From Pseudomonas fluorescens (GTDB taxonomy: Bacteria > Pseudomonadota > Gammaproteobacteria > Pseudomonadales > Pseudomonadaceae): 64,000 bases of DNA. The stretch's first letter is position 1. Each line of letters opens with the position of its first letter. The position numbers and the translations under genes were made by a program. The stretch lies in assembly GCF_000730425.1 (NCBI RefSeq), contig NZ_CP008896.1, positions 992,001-1,056,000 of the forward strand, given 5' to 3'. Under the pieces are notes generated by a model. That model was not told the origin of the DNA. It worked only from the letters and a program-made list of their open reading frames with translations, and did no database searches. Positions 28,238 through 37,300 of this stretch are shown here, piece by piece.

Positions 28238-28801
28238 TCAGCTAAACAAGCGGTACCAGAAAATCGCCACTTCTCGCGTCTGCGGATCAATCCCGCGATA
28301 ACGCAAGCGGTCGATGCCGCCCATGACATAACCGCTGCGCTCATACAGCCGGCACGCCCCCAGATTATTGTTCTGAGTCTCCAGCATCATTCCCGGCAAG
28401 TTTTTCTTGCGGCTCCAGAACTGCGCCACATCGAGCAAGGCCTTGGCCACGCCGTGCCGGCGGGCCGCAAGCACCACCGCCAGCTCGTCGACATGGGCAT
28501 AACCGTTCCAATTGGTACTGACGACGATATGGCCAACCGGCCGGTCATCCAGGTAAGCCATGAATACCGCGCTGTCGTTGGCATTGCGGTAGCTGGCGAA
28601 CTCCGCGGGGTCGATGCCGTAGCATTTGCGGTAAGGCAATATCTGCTCCACCGCCCATTGGTCGACAGGCTTGCCTAGCTCCGGCGTGCCATACACGCAC
28701 ACCTCGAAGCTGAAATCATTGCCCCATACATAGGCGTCAAATCCCTCGTCGGCGACTCGCACACTGAGTCCCGGGTACTTCGGATTCATTACAGCTTGCA
28801 T
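28238..28801 (-). CDS. GNAT-family N-acetyltransferase
   Basis: 187 residues from the ATG at 28801, which follows AAGGAAGG closely and lies 8 bases after the ldcA stop. It has the GNAT core: acetyl-CoA-binding VDELAVVLAARRHGVAKALL (an R/Q-x-x-G-x-G/A variant, RRHGVA), then MLETQNNNLGACRLYERSGY. The tail RLRYRGIDPQTREVAIFWYR resembles the streptothricin/ribosomal-protein acetyltransferase group. Its position in an operon with a lysine decarboxylase hints at a polyamine or lysine-derived substrate, but that is inference from context alone. Confidence 0.85.
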   Translation of the reverse strand: MQAVMNPKYPGLSVRVADEGFDAYVWGNDFSFEVCVYGTPELGKPVDQWAVEQILPYRKCYGIDPAEFASYRNANDSAVFMAYLDDRPVGHIVVSTNWNGYAHVDELAVVLAARRHGVAKALLDVAQFWSRKKNLPGMMLETQNNNLGACRLYERSGYVMGGIDRLRYRGIDPQTREVAIFWYRLFS

Positions 28802-28809
28802 AACCTTCC

Positions 28810-31065
28810 TTAACACCTGATGCAATCGACGGTGTAACAACGACCGTTGCCGTCGTCTTCGTGTTGTAAGCCATGCACATCGGCGACAAACCCAGGGAAA
28901 CTGTTATCGAACTCCCGGGCAAAGGCCAGGTAGTCGATAATCGAGCGCGTCGATTCAGTAAAGCGCTCCCCCGGCATGATCAGCGGAATGCCTGGCGGGT
29001 AAGGCACCAGCATCACAGCTGCGATACGCCCTGGCAAAGCATCGATGGACACCGCCTCGACTTCACCGCGTACCAACTGATCATAGGCATCGGCTGGTTT
29101 CATGGCGATTTCCGGCAGCACCGTGTACATGCGCTTGAGGTGCTTGGCCGTGGCATTGCTGCGATAGCAACCGTGCAACTGGTCACACAGGTCCTGCAAA
29201 CCCATGCCCTGATAGCGCGCCGGGCCTTGCTGGAACACTGATGGCAGACAGTTGGCCAGGCTGGTATTGGCGTCGTAGCTGCGCTTGAACTCCAGCAGTT
29301 CCGTGAGCAGGGTACTCCACTTGCCTTTGGTGATGCCCATGGAGAACAACACCAGGAACGAATACAGCCCGGTTTTTTCCACCACCAGGCCACGCTCCCA
29401 GAGGAATTTACTGACTACCGCCGCCGGGATGCCGCAATCACTCAAGGCACCGCCCGCTGTCAGGCCGGGCATGACCAAGGTGACTTTGATCGGGTCGAGC
29501 AAAACGTAGTCTTCGGCAATGTCACCAAAACCATGCCAGTCAGCCTCGGGCTGCAGCAACCAATCAGCCGTCGCCACCCGGTCGATACCCGCCACCGAAG
29601 GCGGTTGCCAGATGGAAAACCACCAGTCGTCAGCGGCGATATGCTGGCGCAAATTGGCCAGGGCCCGGCGAAAGCTCAGGGCCTCATCGAACATTTCCTG
29701 GAGCAGCGAACGCCCTGCTGGCCCTTCCATCATGGCTGATGCCACGTCCAGGGAAGCCATGATGCTGTACTGCGGCGAGGTGGAGATATGCATCATGAAG
29801 GCTTCATTGAAACGATCACGATCCAATTGCCGCGCCCCGCCGTCCTGCACATGAATCATCGACGCCTGGCTGAATGCCGCCAGCAACTTGTGGGTCGAGT
29901 GCGTGGTGAACACCAGCGGGCTGTCGGACGTGCGCGAGGTCCCCATGCCATAGCGCCCGGCAAAAAACTCGTGGAAAGCTGCGTAGGCGTACCAGGCCTC
30001 GTCAAAGTGCAACACTTCGACACTGTTGCCCAATTGCTGCTTGATCAACTCGGCGTTGTAACACAGGCCGTCATAGGTCGAGTTGGTCACCACCGCCAGC
30101 TTGACCCTGGGTTCGCGACCACGGGCCAAGGGGCTGGCCGCGATCTTCGCGCGTATCGACTCGCGGCTGAACTCCGTCAGTGGAATCGGGCCGATGATCC
30201 CCAGCTCATTGCGCTCAGGGCATAAGTACAGCGGGATCGCCCCGGTCATGATGATCGAGTGCAGCACCGATTTATGGCAATTGCGGTCCACCAGCACCAG
30301 GTCGTCGCGCCCGACCATGGAGTGCCAGACGATCTTGTTGGCAGTGGAGGTGCCATTGATCACGAAGAATGTGTGGTCGGCACCAAAGTTGCGCGCCGCG
30401 CGGGCTTCGGCTTCGGCCAAGGGCCCGGTGTGATCCAACAGCGAGCCCAGTTCCGGCACCGACACCGACAGGTCCGAACGCAGGGTATTTTCCCCAAAGA
30501 ACTGATGAAACGCCTGCCCTACCGGGCTCTTGCGATAGGCAACGCCGCCGCCGTGGCCGGGGGTATGCCAGGAATAATTGGAATCGGCAGTGTGTTGCAC
30601 CAGAGCCTTGAAGAAAGGCGGCAACAGGCCATCGAGGTAGGTACGCGCCGCGCGGGCCACCTGCCGGGCCAGGAACGGCACCGTGTCTTCGAACAGGTAG
30701 AGAATGCCGCGCAGTTGGTTGAGTTCGCTCATGGCATCGGCCGGGGCATTTTCCAGGGTGACTTGCTCGCCCAGTGCAAAGATCGGCAGGTTGGGCGCAC
30801 GCAGGCGTGCCAGTCGGATCAGTTCCACCATGTTCTGCAACAGATGGGTATTTTCCCCGGCGCCTTCAGCAGCGATCAGCATGCACGCCAGGCCGTGATG
30901 GGTCGAGGCCACCAGCCGGCCTTCGGCATAGTCCACGGCGGAAAAAATACTGAACCCCTCTTGCTCCAACTCCCGGGCGATGCCCCGGACCCGATCACCC
31001 GCGACAGTGTCGGCCTTGATGTCACGGTGCACGATCAGGATGGGGAACTTCAGGTCTTTGTACAT
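28810..31065 (-). CDS. ldcA: Lysine decarboxylase LdcA (fold type I Orn/Lys/Arg decarboxylase)
   Basis: 751 residues, the length I recall for Pseudomonas LdcA. Order: N-terminal response-regulator-like wing domain (about 1-130), PLP-dependent core (about 140-560) with SNYSWHTPGHGGGVAYRKSP and the PLP lysine K393 in THSTHKLLAAFSQ, and a C-terminal domain with PGIPLIMPGERF. In P. aeruginosa LdcA decarboxylates lysine to cadaverine in a pathway linked to arginine regulation. Ornithine or arginine as substrate cannot be excluded from sequence. It is followed by the GNAT gene and lies upstream of dnaQ in the conserved order. Confidence 0.92.
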   Translation of the reverse strand: MYKDLKFPILIVHRDIKADTVAGDRVRGIARELEQEGFSIFSAVDYAEGRLVASTHHGLACMLIAAEGAGENTHLLQNMVELIRLARLRAPNLPIFALGEQVTLENAPADAMSELNQLRGILYLFEDTVPFLARQVARAARTYLDGLLPPFFKALVQHTADSNYSWHTPGHGGGVAYRKSPVGQAFHQFFGENTLRSDLSVSVPELGSLLDHTGPLAEAEARAARNFGADHTFFVINGTSTANKIVWHSMVGRDDLVLVDRNCHKSVLHSIIMTGAIPLYLCPERNELGIIGPIPLTEFSRESIRAKIAASPLARGREPRVKLAVVTNSTYDGLCYNAELIKQQLGNSVEVLHFDEAWYAYAAFHEFFAGRYGMGTSRTSDSPLVFTTHSTHKLLAAFSQASMIHVQDGGARQLDRDRFNEAFMMHISTSPQYSIMASLDVASAMMEGPAGRSLLQEMFDEALSFRRALANLRQHIAADDWWFSIWQPPSVAGIDRVATADWLLQPEADWHGFGDIAEDYVLLDPIKVTLVMPGLTAGGALSDCGIPAAVVSKFLWERGLVVEKTGLYSFLVLFSMGITKGKWSTLLTELLEFKRSYDANTSLANCLPSVFQQGPARYQGMGLQDLCDQLHGCYRSNATAKHLKRMYTVLPEIAMKPADAYDQLVRGEVEAVSIDALPGRIAAVMLVPYPPGIPLIMPGERFTESTRSIIDYLAFAREFDNSFPGFVADVHGLQHEDDGNGRCYTVDCIRC

Positions 31066-31171
31066 GGGGGCTTGGCGTCCTGAGGGCGATTTACTCAGGG
31101 TAGAAGCTGGGAGTGAATGTGGCGAATGAAGATTTCACGGGCAACGAATAACTAATGTGGGAATGGGTTTG

Positions 31172-31260
31172 TGTGGCAGCGGGCTTGCCCGCGATAGCGG
31201 TGGATCAGTAACGAATGCGCTGACTGTCACACCACAATCGCGGGCAAGCCCGCTCCCACA
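31172..31260. repeat. REPIN
   Basis: GTGGCAGCGGGCTTGCCCGCGATAGCGG at the left and the inverse (CAATCGCGGGCAAGCCCGCTCCCACA, in part) at the right. It sits in the 209-base gap between the start of ldcA and the end of dnaQ; nothing else was seen there. Confidence 0.85.
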
Positions 31261-31274
31261 TTTTTTGACCGCAG

Positions 31275-32021
31275 TTAGTGCTGGGTCAGTTGGGTCCACA
31301 ACGCCGGCGCCCCCGCCGATTTGGCGATGGCTTCCAGGCGCGCCGCATGTTCGGCCATATCCTGCTCGCTGGCACGGATGATGGTGGTGGGTATGCGGTC
31401 AGCCGGCAGGCGACGAATCTCCGAAGGCCGGTTGCCTGAGCCTTCTGCTGAACCATTGCCATCGGACGCGTTGCCGGCCAGGGACAGGCTGGTCTGCCCG
31501 CCCGTCATGGTCAGGTAGACGTCGGCGAGGATCTCGGAGTCGAGCAAGGCGCCGTGCAGTTCACGGCCGGAGTTGTCGACCCCATAGCGTTTGCACAAGG
31601 CATCGAGGCTGTTGCGCTGGCCCGGGTGGCGTTCACGGGCCATCATCAGGGTGTCGAGGATCGAGCAGTGACGGGTGATGTCTGCGCGATCTGTCTGGCC
31701 CATCAACGCGAATTCATTGTTGATGAAGCCGACGTCGAACGCCGCGTTATGGATGATCAGTTGGGCGCCGTTGATGAACTCGAAAAACTCATCGGCGACT
31801 TCCGCAAAGCGCGGCTTGCCCACCAGGAATTCGTTGGTGATGCCGTGCACGCCAATGGCGCCTTCGTCACTTTCCCGGTCCGGTTGCAGATACACGTGGA
31901 AATGGCGGCCGGTGAGGCGGCGGCCCATCAACTCGACACAGCCGATTTCAATGATCCGGTGGCCATCGGTCACCGGCATGCCGGTGGTTTCGGTATCGAG
32001 TACAACAGATCGGATGGCCAT
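31275..32021 (-). CDS. dnaQ: DNA polymerase III epsilon subunit, 3'-5' proofreading exonuclease
   Basis: 248 residues. The DEDDh exonuclease motifs are visible: Exo I D9-T-E11-T, Exo II HNAAFDVGFINNEF, and Exo III with HGALLDSEILADVYL. The C-terminal part (after about residue 190) is the flexible tail ending in a segment that binds the alpha subunit DnaE; it holds a Gly/Ser/Asn-rich linker (GNASDGNGSAEGSGN). It removes misincorporated bases in the replisome. It is encoded near rnhA as in other gammaproteobacteria, although here two rightward genes separate them. Confidence 0.96.
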   Translation of the reverse strand: MAIRSVVLDTETTGMPVTDGHRIIEIGCVELMGRRLTGRHFHVYLQPDRESDEGAIGVHGITNEFLVGKPRFAEVADEFFEFINGAQLIIHNAAFDVGFINNEFALMGQTDRADITRHCSILDTLMMARERHPGQRNSLDALCKRYGVDNSGRELHGALLDSEILADVYLTMTGGQTSLSLAGNASDGNGSAEGSGNRPSEIRRLPADRIPTTIIRASEQDMAEHAARLEAIAKSAGAPALWTQLTQH

Positions 32022-32213
32022 TAGGGTTCAGCTCTCAACGGTGTGTATTTCAAGGGGCGGGATATTAGCACGCTCTGAAACCGAAGCGACCCACCCAGAG
32101 TTACCACAGGCTCTCGCCCCACAGTTTTTTACAAGGTTTAGCAAAGCTTGCGCAGTTTGCCATCCCCCCTCTTGGTAGCCTGCGCCGCTCCTTGCAACGC
32201 GTAGAAACCGCCC

Positions 32214-32519
32214 ATGTCAAAACCCAACTATCTGCTCGCCCTGTGCCTGGTCGGCGCCGCCAATGCCCAGGCCACTAGCTTTGTAATGACCACCGATGCC
32301 CTGGTCAGCCTGTCGATGAGTGCCACCAAGGGCACCAGCAGCAGTTTCAAGGATGACAAAATCGTATTGGCTGCAAAGGCCGACGCAGCAGCATTTGTCG
32401 CTAGCCAAGGCGAGCTGCGCGGTGTTCAATTGGAGTCTGCATTGCAGCACATTCGTCGCACCCTGCCGGAGTTACGCGAGACTGACGAGCAACTCGCCCG
32501 TGCGATCCTTATCCTGTGA
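32214..32519 (+). CDS. DUF2388 periplasmic protein
   Basis: 101 residues with a signal peptide (MSKPNYLLALCLVGAANAQA, cleavage near residue 20), then the DUF2388 body: SFVMTTDALVSLSMSATKGT, a lysine-rich segment, and AAKADAAAFVASQGELRGVQLESAL. Small secreted DUF2388 proteins are common and often multi-copy in Pseudomonas, of unknown function. It lies 19 bases ahead of the lipoprotein gene that follows, so the two are probably co-transcribed. The 192-base gap before it holds no other gene that I can see. Confidence 0.82.
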   Translation: MSKPNYLLALCLVGAANAQATSFVMTTDALVSLSMSATKGTSSSFKDDKIVLAAKADAAAFVASQGELRGVQLESALQHIRRTLPELRETDEQLARAILIL

Positions 32520-32538
32520 TAGATGAGCGCGAACGCCC

Positions 32539-33480
32539 ATGATTGATACCCGATATACCCTTGCACTGCTGACCACCGGCCTGTTTTTGACAGGTTGCGC
32601 GTCCCAACCCGTCGCCACTGGCCAGTTGCCGCAGATCGTCGCCCATCGCGGGGGCACAGCGGACTTCCCGGAAAACACGTTGCTGGCTATCGATAATGCC
32701 CTGGCCAATAACGTGGATATGCTGTGGCTCACGGTACAGTTGAGCCAGGATCAGGTTCCCGTGCTGTATCGGCCGACGGACTTGAGTGCCAATACAGACG
32801 GCACGGGCGCAGTGGCGGGGAAAACCCTGGCCCAACTGCAACAGCTCAATGCCGGCTGGCAATTCAAGCAGGATGGGGCCAATGGCCAGGTAACCTACCC
32901 CTACCGTGCCCATCCCGTGATGCTGCCTTCATTGCAACAAGCATTGGCAACAATCCCGGTCACGACCCCGATCATCCTCGATATGAAAGCCCTGCCCGCC
33001 GACACCCAGGCCAAAGCCGTAGCTCAGGTACTGGAGCAAAACAAGGCCTGGGACCGGGTGTTGATCTACTCCACCGATGCCAGCTACCAACAAGCGTTTG
33101 CGCAGTACCCCCAGGCCCGCCTGTTCGAGTCCAGGGATCGGACACGCGACCGCTTGGCCAATGTAGCCCTGGCTCACAGCTGCCAGCCGGCCCCCCAAGC
33201 GGGGAGTTGGGTGGCGTTTGAGTATCAGCGCAAGGTTGAACTGGTGGAAACCTTTACTCTTGGAGAAGCACGCTCACCGGTCAATGCCAAGCTGTGGACA
33301 GCGCCGGCCATCGACTGCTTCCAGTCCAAGGGCAAAGTGCATATCCTGGCGATCGCCATTAACAACGAAGACGACTATCGGGCGGCGGCATGCCGCAATA
33401 TCGACGCGGTACTGGTGGACTCGCCCCGCACGATGCGAGGCGTGAAGCAGCGGCTCGAATGGCCACTGCGGTGTGACTGA
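32539..33480 (+). CDS. Lipoprotein of the glycerophosphodiester phosphodiesterase family with a degenerate active site
   Basis: 313 residues. The signal ends in a lipobox, LTGC, with lipidated C20. The GDPD barrel begins with the expected HRGGTADFPENT (catalytic His and Arg kept). The next motif, normally ExD...HD, is replaced by MLWLTVQLSQDQVPVLYRP: the metal-binding Glu and Asp read Trp and Thr, and the second His-Asp reads Arg-Pro. The later ExK-type motif is LDMK. So it has the fold but most likely not the normal hydrolysis of glycerophosphodiesters; it may bind a ligand or act structurally at the outer membrane. It follows the DUF2388 gene closely. Confidence 0.8.
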   Translation: MIDTRYTLALLTTGLFLTGCASQPVATGQLPQIVAHRGGTADFPENTLLAIDNALANNVDMLWLTVQLSQDQVPVLYRPTDLSANTDGTGAVAGKTLAQLQQLNAGWQFKQDGANGQVTYPYRAHPVMLPSLQQALATIPVTTPIILDMKALPADTQAKAVAQVLEQNKAWDRVLIYSTDASYQQAFAQYPQARLFESRDRTRDRLANVALAHSCQPAPQAGSWVAFEYQRKVELVETFTLGEARSPVNAKLWTAPAIDCFQSKGKVHILAIAINNEDDYRAAACRNIDAVLVDSPRTMRGVKQRLEWPLRCD

Positions 33481-33483
33481 CGC

Positions 33484-33936
33484 TTAGCTCTGCTTGTAGC
33501 CGCGCACTTCATCCACGCCACGATTGGCCAGTTGGTCGGCCCGCTCGTTGCCTGGATGGCCGATATGCCCGCGCACCCACTTCCAGGTGATGTTGTGGCG
33601 GTTGCACTGTTCATCCAGCAACTGCCACAGGTCGGCGTTCTTCACCGGCTCCTTGGCAGCGGTTTTCCAGCCGCGCTTTTTCCAGTTGACCATCCACTCG
33701 TTGATGCCTTTCATAACGTATTGCGAGTCCGTCACCAACAACACATCGCAACGGCGCTTGAGCTCTTCCAGGCCGCGAATGGCGCCCATCAGTTCCATGC
33801 GGTTATTGGTAGTGTTGGCTTCACCGCCCCACAACTCTTTCTCCACGCCCTTGCACACCAGCAAGGCGCCCCAGCCGCCGGGACCAGGATTGCCCTTGCA
33901 GGCGCCATCGGTAAAGAGTTCTACGCTATCGGTCAT
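33484..33936 (-). CDS. rnhA: Ribonuclease HI
   Basis: 150 residues from the ATG at 33936; a TTG 15 bases upstream is possible but would give an unusual extension. The catalytic carboxylates D10, E48, D70 and D134 and the assisting H124 fall at the textbook positions, in the motifs [36 protein letters not shown] and [11 protein letters not shown]. It cuts the RNA strand of RNA-DNA hybrids (Okazaki primers, R-loops). It is followed upstream by the methyltransferase gene in the same direction, 85 bases away. Confidence 0.96.
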   Translation of the reverse strand: MTDSVELFTDGACKGNPGPGGWGALLVCKGVEKELWGGEANTTNNRMELMGAIRGLEELKRRCDVLLVTDSQYVMKGINEWMVNWKKRGWKTAAKEPVKNADLWQLLDEQCNRHNITWKWVRGHIGHPGNERADQLANRGVDEVRGYKQS

Positions 33937-34021
33937 TACGCTATCCATCAAAGCGGGTTGCCGGCAATCGACCGGCAGTTCCCGAGGTCGAACACTGCGA
34001 CCTGAATTCCAGAAAAGTGAT

Positions 34022-34780
34022 TTATGGCTCGCTGGAGCGACGGTTGACCTTGGCCAGGGGCATCGGTACCAGCTTGCCCATGGACTCTCGCCGTACCTGG
34101 CTCACCGGCCGCAGCCCGACCACGATCTTGCGGGCCACCAGTAGGTAGAAACCGCCACCGGACAACTGCCAGGCCCCAGCCCGGCGCTCCCAGCCAGCCA
34201 AACGGCCCTGCCACTTGGGCGAGGCAAGCGGCGGACGATAGCACCCGAAGCGGCGTTTCTCCAGCGCGAAGCCCAGCAGGTTCAACCAGTCGCTGACCCG
34301 TGAGGGCGCAATGCAGCGGGCCTGGCGTAGCGCATCATGGGCGAACACGTGCCGCAGCCCCCATGAACTCCAGGGGTTGATACCCACAATCAATAAATGG
34401 CCACCCGGGCGCACGGCGCTGGCCGCCTCACGCAGCAAACCATGGGGAGACAGGCAGAAATCCAGGCCGTGCTGCATCACCACCACATCGGCGGCGTGCT
34501 CGCTCAAAGGCCAGGCCTGTTCCTCGCAGACAATCTCGACCCCCGGCAACGGCGCGCCCAGGCGTACATTGCGCTGCACCTGGGGCGCAGACGGCGGGTT
34601 CTGGGCCGAAGGGCCGTAATGCACCAGGTAGCCGCCAAAGAAGCGCTCCAGCTCTTCCTCGAGCATAAGTCGCTCCTGTTCCAGCAGGAATTGCCCGATC
34701 GGCCCGGACAGCCATTCACGGGCCGCGCTGATCAAGGCCAGCCACTCGGGATCGGCCTGGGCGAACGCTTTATCAGTCAT
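34022..34780 (-). CDS. Class I SAM-dependent methyltransferase
   Basis: 252 residues from the ATG at 34780 ([13 protein letters not shown]). The methyltransferase-11-like core is seen in the middle: [20 protein letters not shown] (motif post II) and [29 protein letters not shown] (motif III and following). The SAM-binding glycine motif is weak, since the N-terminal part is short. The substrate is unknown; the gene is conserved between rnhA and gloB in Pseudomonas. It is divergent from gloB with 65 bases between starts. Confidence 0.82.
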   Translation of the reverse strand: MTDKAFAQADPEWLALISAAREWLSGPIGQFLLEQERLMLEEELERFFGGYLVHYGPSAQNPPSAPQVQRNVRLGAPLPGVEIVCEEQAWPLSEHAADVVVMQHGLDFCLSPHGLLREAASAVRPGGHLLIVGINPWSSWGLRHVFAHDALRQARCIAPSRVSDWLNLLGFALEKRRFGCYRPPLASPKWQGRLAGWERRAGAWQLSGGGFYLLVARKIVVGLRPVSQVRRESMGKLVPMPLAKVNRRSSEP

Positions 34781-34845
34781 TGCATTCTCCAACTCGCCAA
34801 GACGTTCTAAGATGCACCAATGTGTTCAGCTTGGCGAATAGAAGA

Positions 34846-35613
34846 ATGATACAGATCAGTGCCCTGCCCGCCTTCACCGATAACTACATCTGGTTGTTAC
34901 AGGACCATCGCGAGCATCGTTGCGCCGTGGTCGACCCCGGTGATGCCGCGCCGGTTCTGGCCTGGCTCGATCATCATCCGGGCTGGATCCTCAGTGACAT
35001 CCTGGTGACCCACCATCACCCCGACCACGTGGGCGGCGTAGAGCAGCTCAAGCAGGTATCGGGCGCTACGGTCTATGGCCCGGCCAACGAAAAAATCCCG
35101 GCTCGTGACGTCGCGCTCAAGGATAACGACCGTATTGAGGTACTGGGCTGGGAGTTCGAGGTGCTGGCCGTGCCGGGGCATACCCTGGGGCATATGGCCT
35201 TTTACCACCACGGCTTGCTGTTCTGCGGCGATACCCTGTTCGCTGCCGGTTGCGGACGTTTGTTCGAAGGCACGCCCGAACAGATGTACCACTCACTGGA
35301 GCGCCTGGCTGCCCTGCCGGTCGACACCCTGGTCTACTGCACCCACGAATACACACAAAGTAACCTGCGCTTTGCCCAGGCCGTGGAACCGGATAACGCC
35401 GATATCGCCGAGCGGGTGGCAAAAGTCAGCGAACTCAGGGCAGGCGGCAAGATGACATTACCGTCGACCCTGGCCCTGGAAAAACTCACCAACCCTTTTC
35501 TGCGTACCGCTGAAACATCCGTTAAACAAAAAGCGGACGAGCGGAATGGCCGTGATAACCGCTCTGGGAGCGAGGTGTTTGCTAGCTTGCGTGCTTGGAA
35601 AGATACGTTCTAA
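34846..35613 (+). CDS. gloB: Hydroxyacylglutathione hydrolase (glyoxalase II)
   Basis: 255 residues from the ATG at 34846. The metallo-beta-lactamase motif THHHPDH supplies H56, H58, D60 and H61; the other metal ligands are in [22 protein letters not shown] (bridging Asp) and YCTHEYT. The C-terminal glyoxalase II domain with LRAWKDTF binds glutathione. It hydrolyses S-lactoylglutathione to lactate and glutathione, the second step of methylglyoxal detoxification. It precedes mltD on the same strand. Confidence 0.96.
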   Translation: MIQISALPAFTDNYIWLLQDHREHRCAVVDPGDAAPVLAWLDHHPGWILSDILVTHHHPDHVGGVEQLKQVSGATVYGPANEKIPARDVALKDNDRIEVLGWEFEVLAVPGHTLGHMAFYHHGLLFCGDTLFAAGCGRLFEGTPEQMYHSLERLAALPVDTLVYCTHEYTQSNLRFAQAVEPDNADIAERVAKVSELRAGGKMTLPSTLALEKLTNPFLRTAETSVKQKADERNGRDNRSGSEVFASLRAWKDTF

Positions 35614-35711
35614 GCAGAAGGGTTCTGATACGCAATTTCTGAATGGTTGACCGGAACCAAAGCGCTTTCTAGAATCGCCCGACATTTTTGCCCGGAACTA
35701 ACTTCCAGCCA

Positions 35712-37124
35712 ATGTCGTCATCTATTCGTAAATCCAACCATTCAGACGCATTGACCCGCCTGGCTCAAGCCATTGCGGTGGCCGTTTCCGCAACTCTGGC
35801 GGGCTGCCAAACCACCCATTACCCTGCACAATCCACCGTGCAACCCAAACCTGTATTTACTGCCAAGATCAAGCAAAAACCCCTTTGGCTCTCAGAGACG
35901 CCAAGCCCACAGGTGCCCCAGGATGTCTGGGAACGCATGCGCCAGGGGTTCCAATTGCAGGACGGGGCCGGCGTCAACCCACGTATCGAACAGCAACGCC
36001 TGTGGTTCGCCAGCAACCCCTCATTCCTGGAGAACGCCGGCGAACGCGGCAGTCTCTATATTCACTACATCGTCGAACGCCTTGAAGAACGCAACATGCC
36101 CCTGGAGCTGGCCCTGCTGCCAGTCATTGAAAGTGCCTACAACCCAATGGCCTATTCGCGCAGCGATGCCGTCGGCCTGTGGCAGTTCATTCCCTCCACC
36201 GGGCGCTACTTCAACCTGCGCCAGACCCGCGCCTACGATGGCCGCCGCGACATCACCGCCTCCACCACCGCGGCCCTGGACTACTTGACACGTCTGCATG
36301 ACATGTTCAATGGCGACTGGCTGCTCGCCCTGGCGGCCTATAACGCCGGCGAAGGTACGGTCAGCCGGGCCATCGAGCGCAACGAAAAGCTCGGCCTGCC
36401 AACCGACTACTGGAACCTGCCGCTACCCCAGGAAACCAAGGACTACGTGCCCAAGTTCCTGGCGCTGTCCCAAGTGGTGCTGGCCCCCGAGGCCTATGGC
36501 GTCAACCTGAACCCGATTGCCAACACGCCCTACTTCGAAGTGGTTGAAGTCAAGCAAAGCATGGACCTGTCCCGGGTCGCAGCGCTGGCCGAGATCGACG
36601 AAGACGAACTGTTCCAGCTCAACCCAGCCTTCAAGCAACGCACTACCCTGGACGGCCCCCAGCACCTGCTGGTGCCCACCTCCAAGGCGCAATTGCTGGC
36701 CAGCAGCCTGTCCTCGATGAATCCCGAGGAGTTGTTGAGCCTGCGCCCGAAAAAGCCGGTGTTTGACGAAGTCGAACACAAGGCCGTGGCCGGGCGCTCA
36801 CGTAGCTACAAGGTCAAGAGTGGCGACAACCTGACGCTGATTGCCAAGGCCAACAAGGTCGATGTGCATGACCTGCAGCGCTGGAACAAGCTCAATGGGC
36901 AAGCCTTGAAAGTCGGCCAGACTCTGGTGATGCAGGACACCCGCAAAGTCGTGGCCAAGGCGGGTGGCAAGAAGCCGGTGCAGTACAAGGTCAAGAAAGG
37001 TGACTCGCTGTACATGGTTGCCAAGCGCTTCAACGTCGAGATGCAACATCTCAAGCGTTGGAACCCGCGCACGGGCCAAGCGCTGAAACCAGGCCAGATG
37101 CTGGTCGTTTCCGGGCCAAGATAA
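35712..37124 (+). CDS. mltD: Membrane-bound lytic murein transglycosylase D
   Basis: 470 residues from the ATG at 35712; a TTG at 35688 is less likely. The lipobox LAGC gives lipidated C32. The transglycosylase SLT domain (about 115-260) has LLPVIESAYNPMAYS with catalytic E140, VGLWQFIPSTGR and LALAAYNAGEG. Two LysM peptidoglycan-binding repeats end the protein (about 365-410, YKVKSGDNL; about 424-468, YKVKKGDSL). It cleaves the glycan strand to 1,6-anhydro ends at the outer membrane. It precedes the npp importer operon with a hairpin in between. Confidence 0.96.
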   Translation: MSSSIRKSNHSDALTRLAQAIAVAVSATLAGCQTTHYPAQSTVQPKPVFTAKIKQKPLWLSETPSPQVPQDVWERMRQGFQLQDGAGVNPRIEQQRLWFASNPSFLENAGERGSLYIHYIVERLEERNMPLELALLPVIESAYNPMAYSRSDAVGLWQFIPSTGRYFNLRQTRAYDGRRDITASTTAALDYLTRLHDMFNGDWLLALAAYNAGEGTVSRAIERNEKLGLPTDYWNLPLPQETKDYVPKFLALSQVVLAPEAYGVNLNPIANTPYFEVVEVKQSMDLSRVAALAEIDEDELFQLNPAFKQRTTLDGPQHLLVPTSKAQLLASSLSSMNPEELLSLRPKKPVFDEVEHKAVAGRSRSYKVKSGDNLTLIAKANKVDVHDLQRWNKLNGQALKVGQTLVMQDTRKVVAKAGGKKPVQYKVKKGDSLYMVAKRFNVEMQHLKRWNPRTGQALKPGQMLVVSGPR

Positions 37125-37146
37125 ACCGAGTGCAATCAGGCTTGTT

Positions 37147-37170
37147 TGGGAGCTGGCTTGCCAGCTCCCA
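37147..37170 (+). terminator. REP-like palindrome, possible terminator after mltD
   Basis: TGGGAGCTGGCTTGCCAGCTCCCA, a perfect 10-bp stem with a 4-base loop. It is followed by CATTTG, so the T tract is poor. It may act as a REP-type 3' end. Confidence 0.55.
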
Positions 37171-37300
37171 CATTTGATTCGGGCACCACTCAAGATCCCA
37201 CTGGGCCTGAAAGTGGCCTTTTCAACAGTCTTTTTCCAAATGGAACAAGCTGTTACTGTACCGATCATAAAGCCCAAGCCGCCTGGATCGGATCTCTGAC

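Noticed and set aside
33937..33951. TTG start for rnhA five codons upstream
   Set aside because: The ATG at 33936 puts the catalytic residues at the standard numbering (D10, E48, D70, D134), so the shorter form is preferred.
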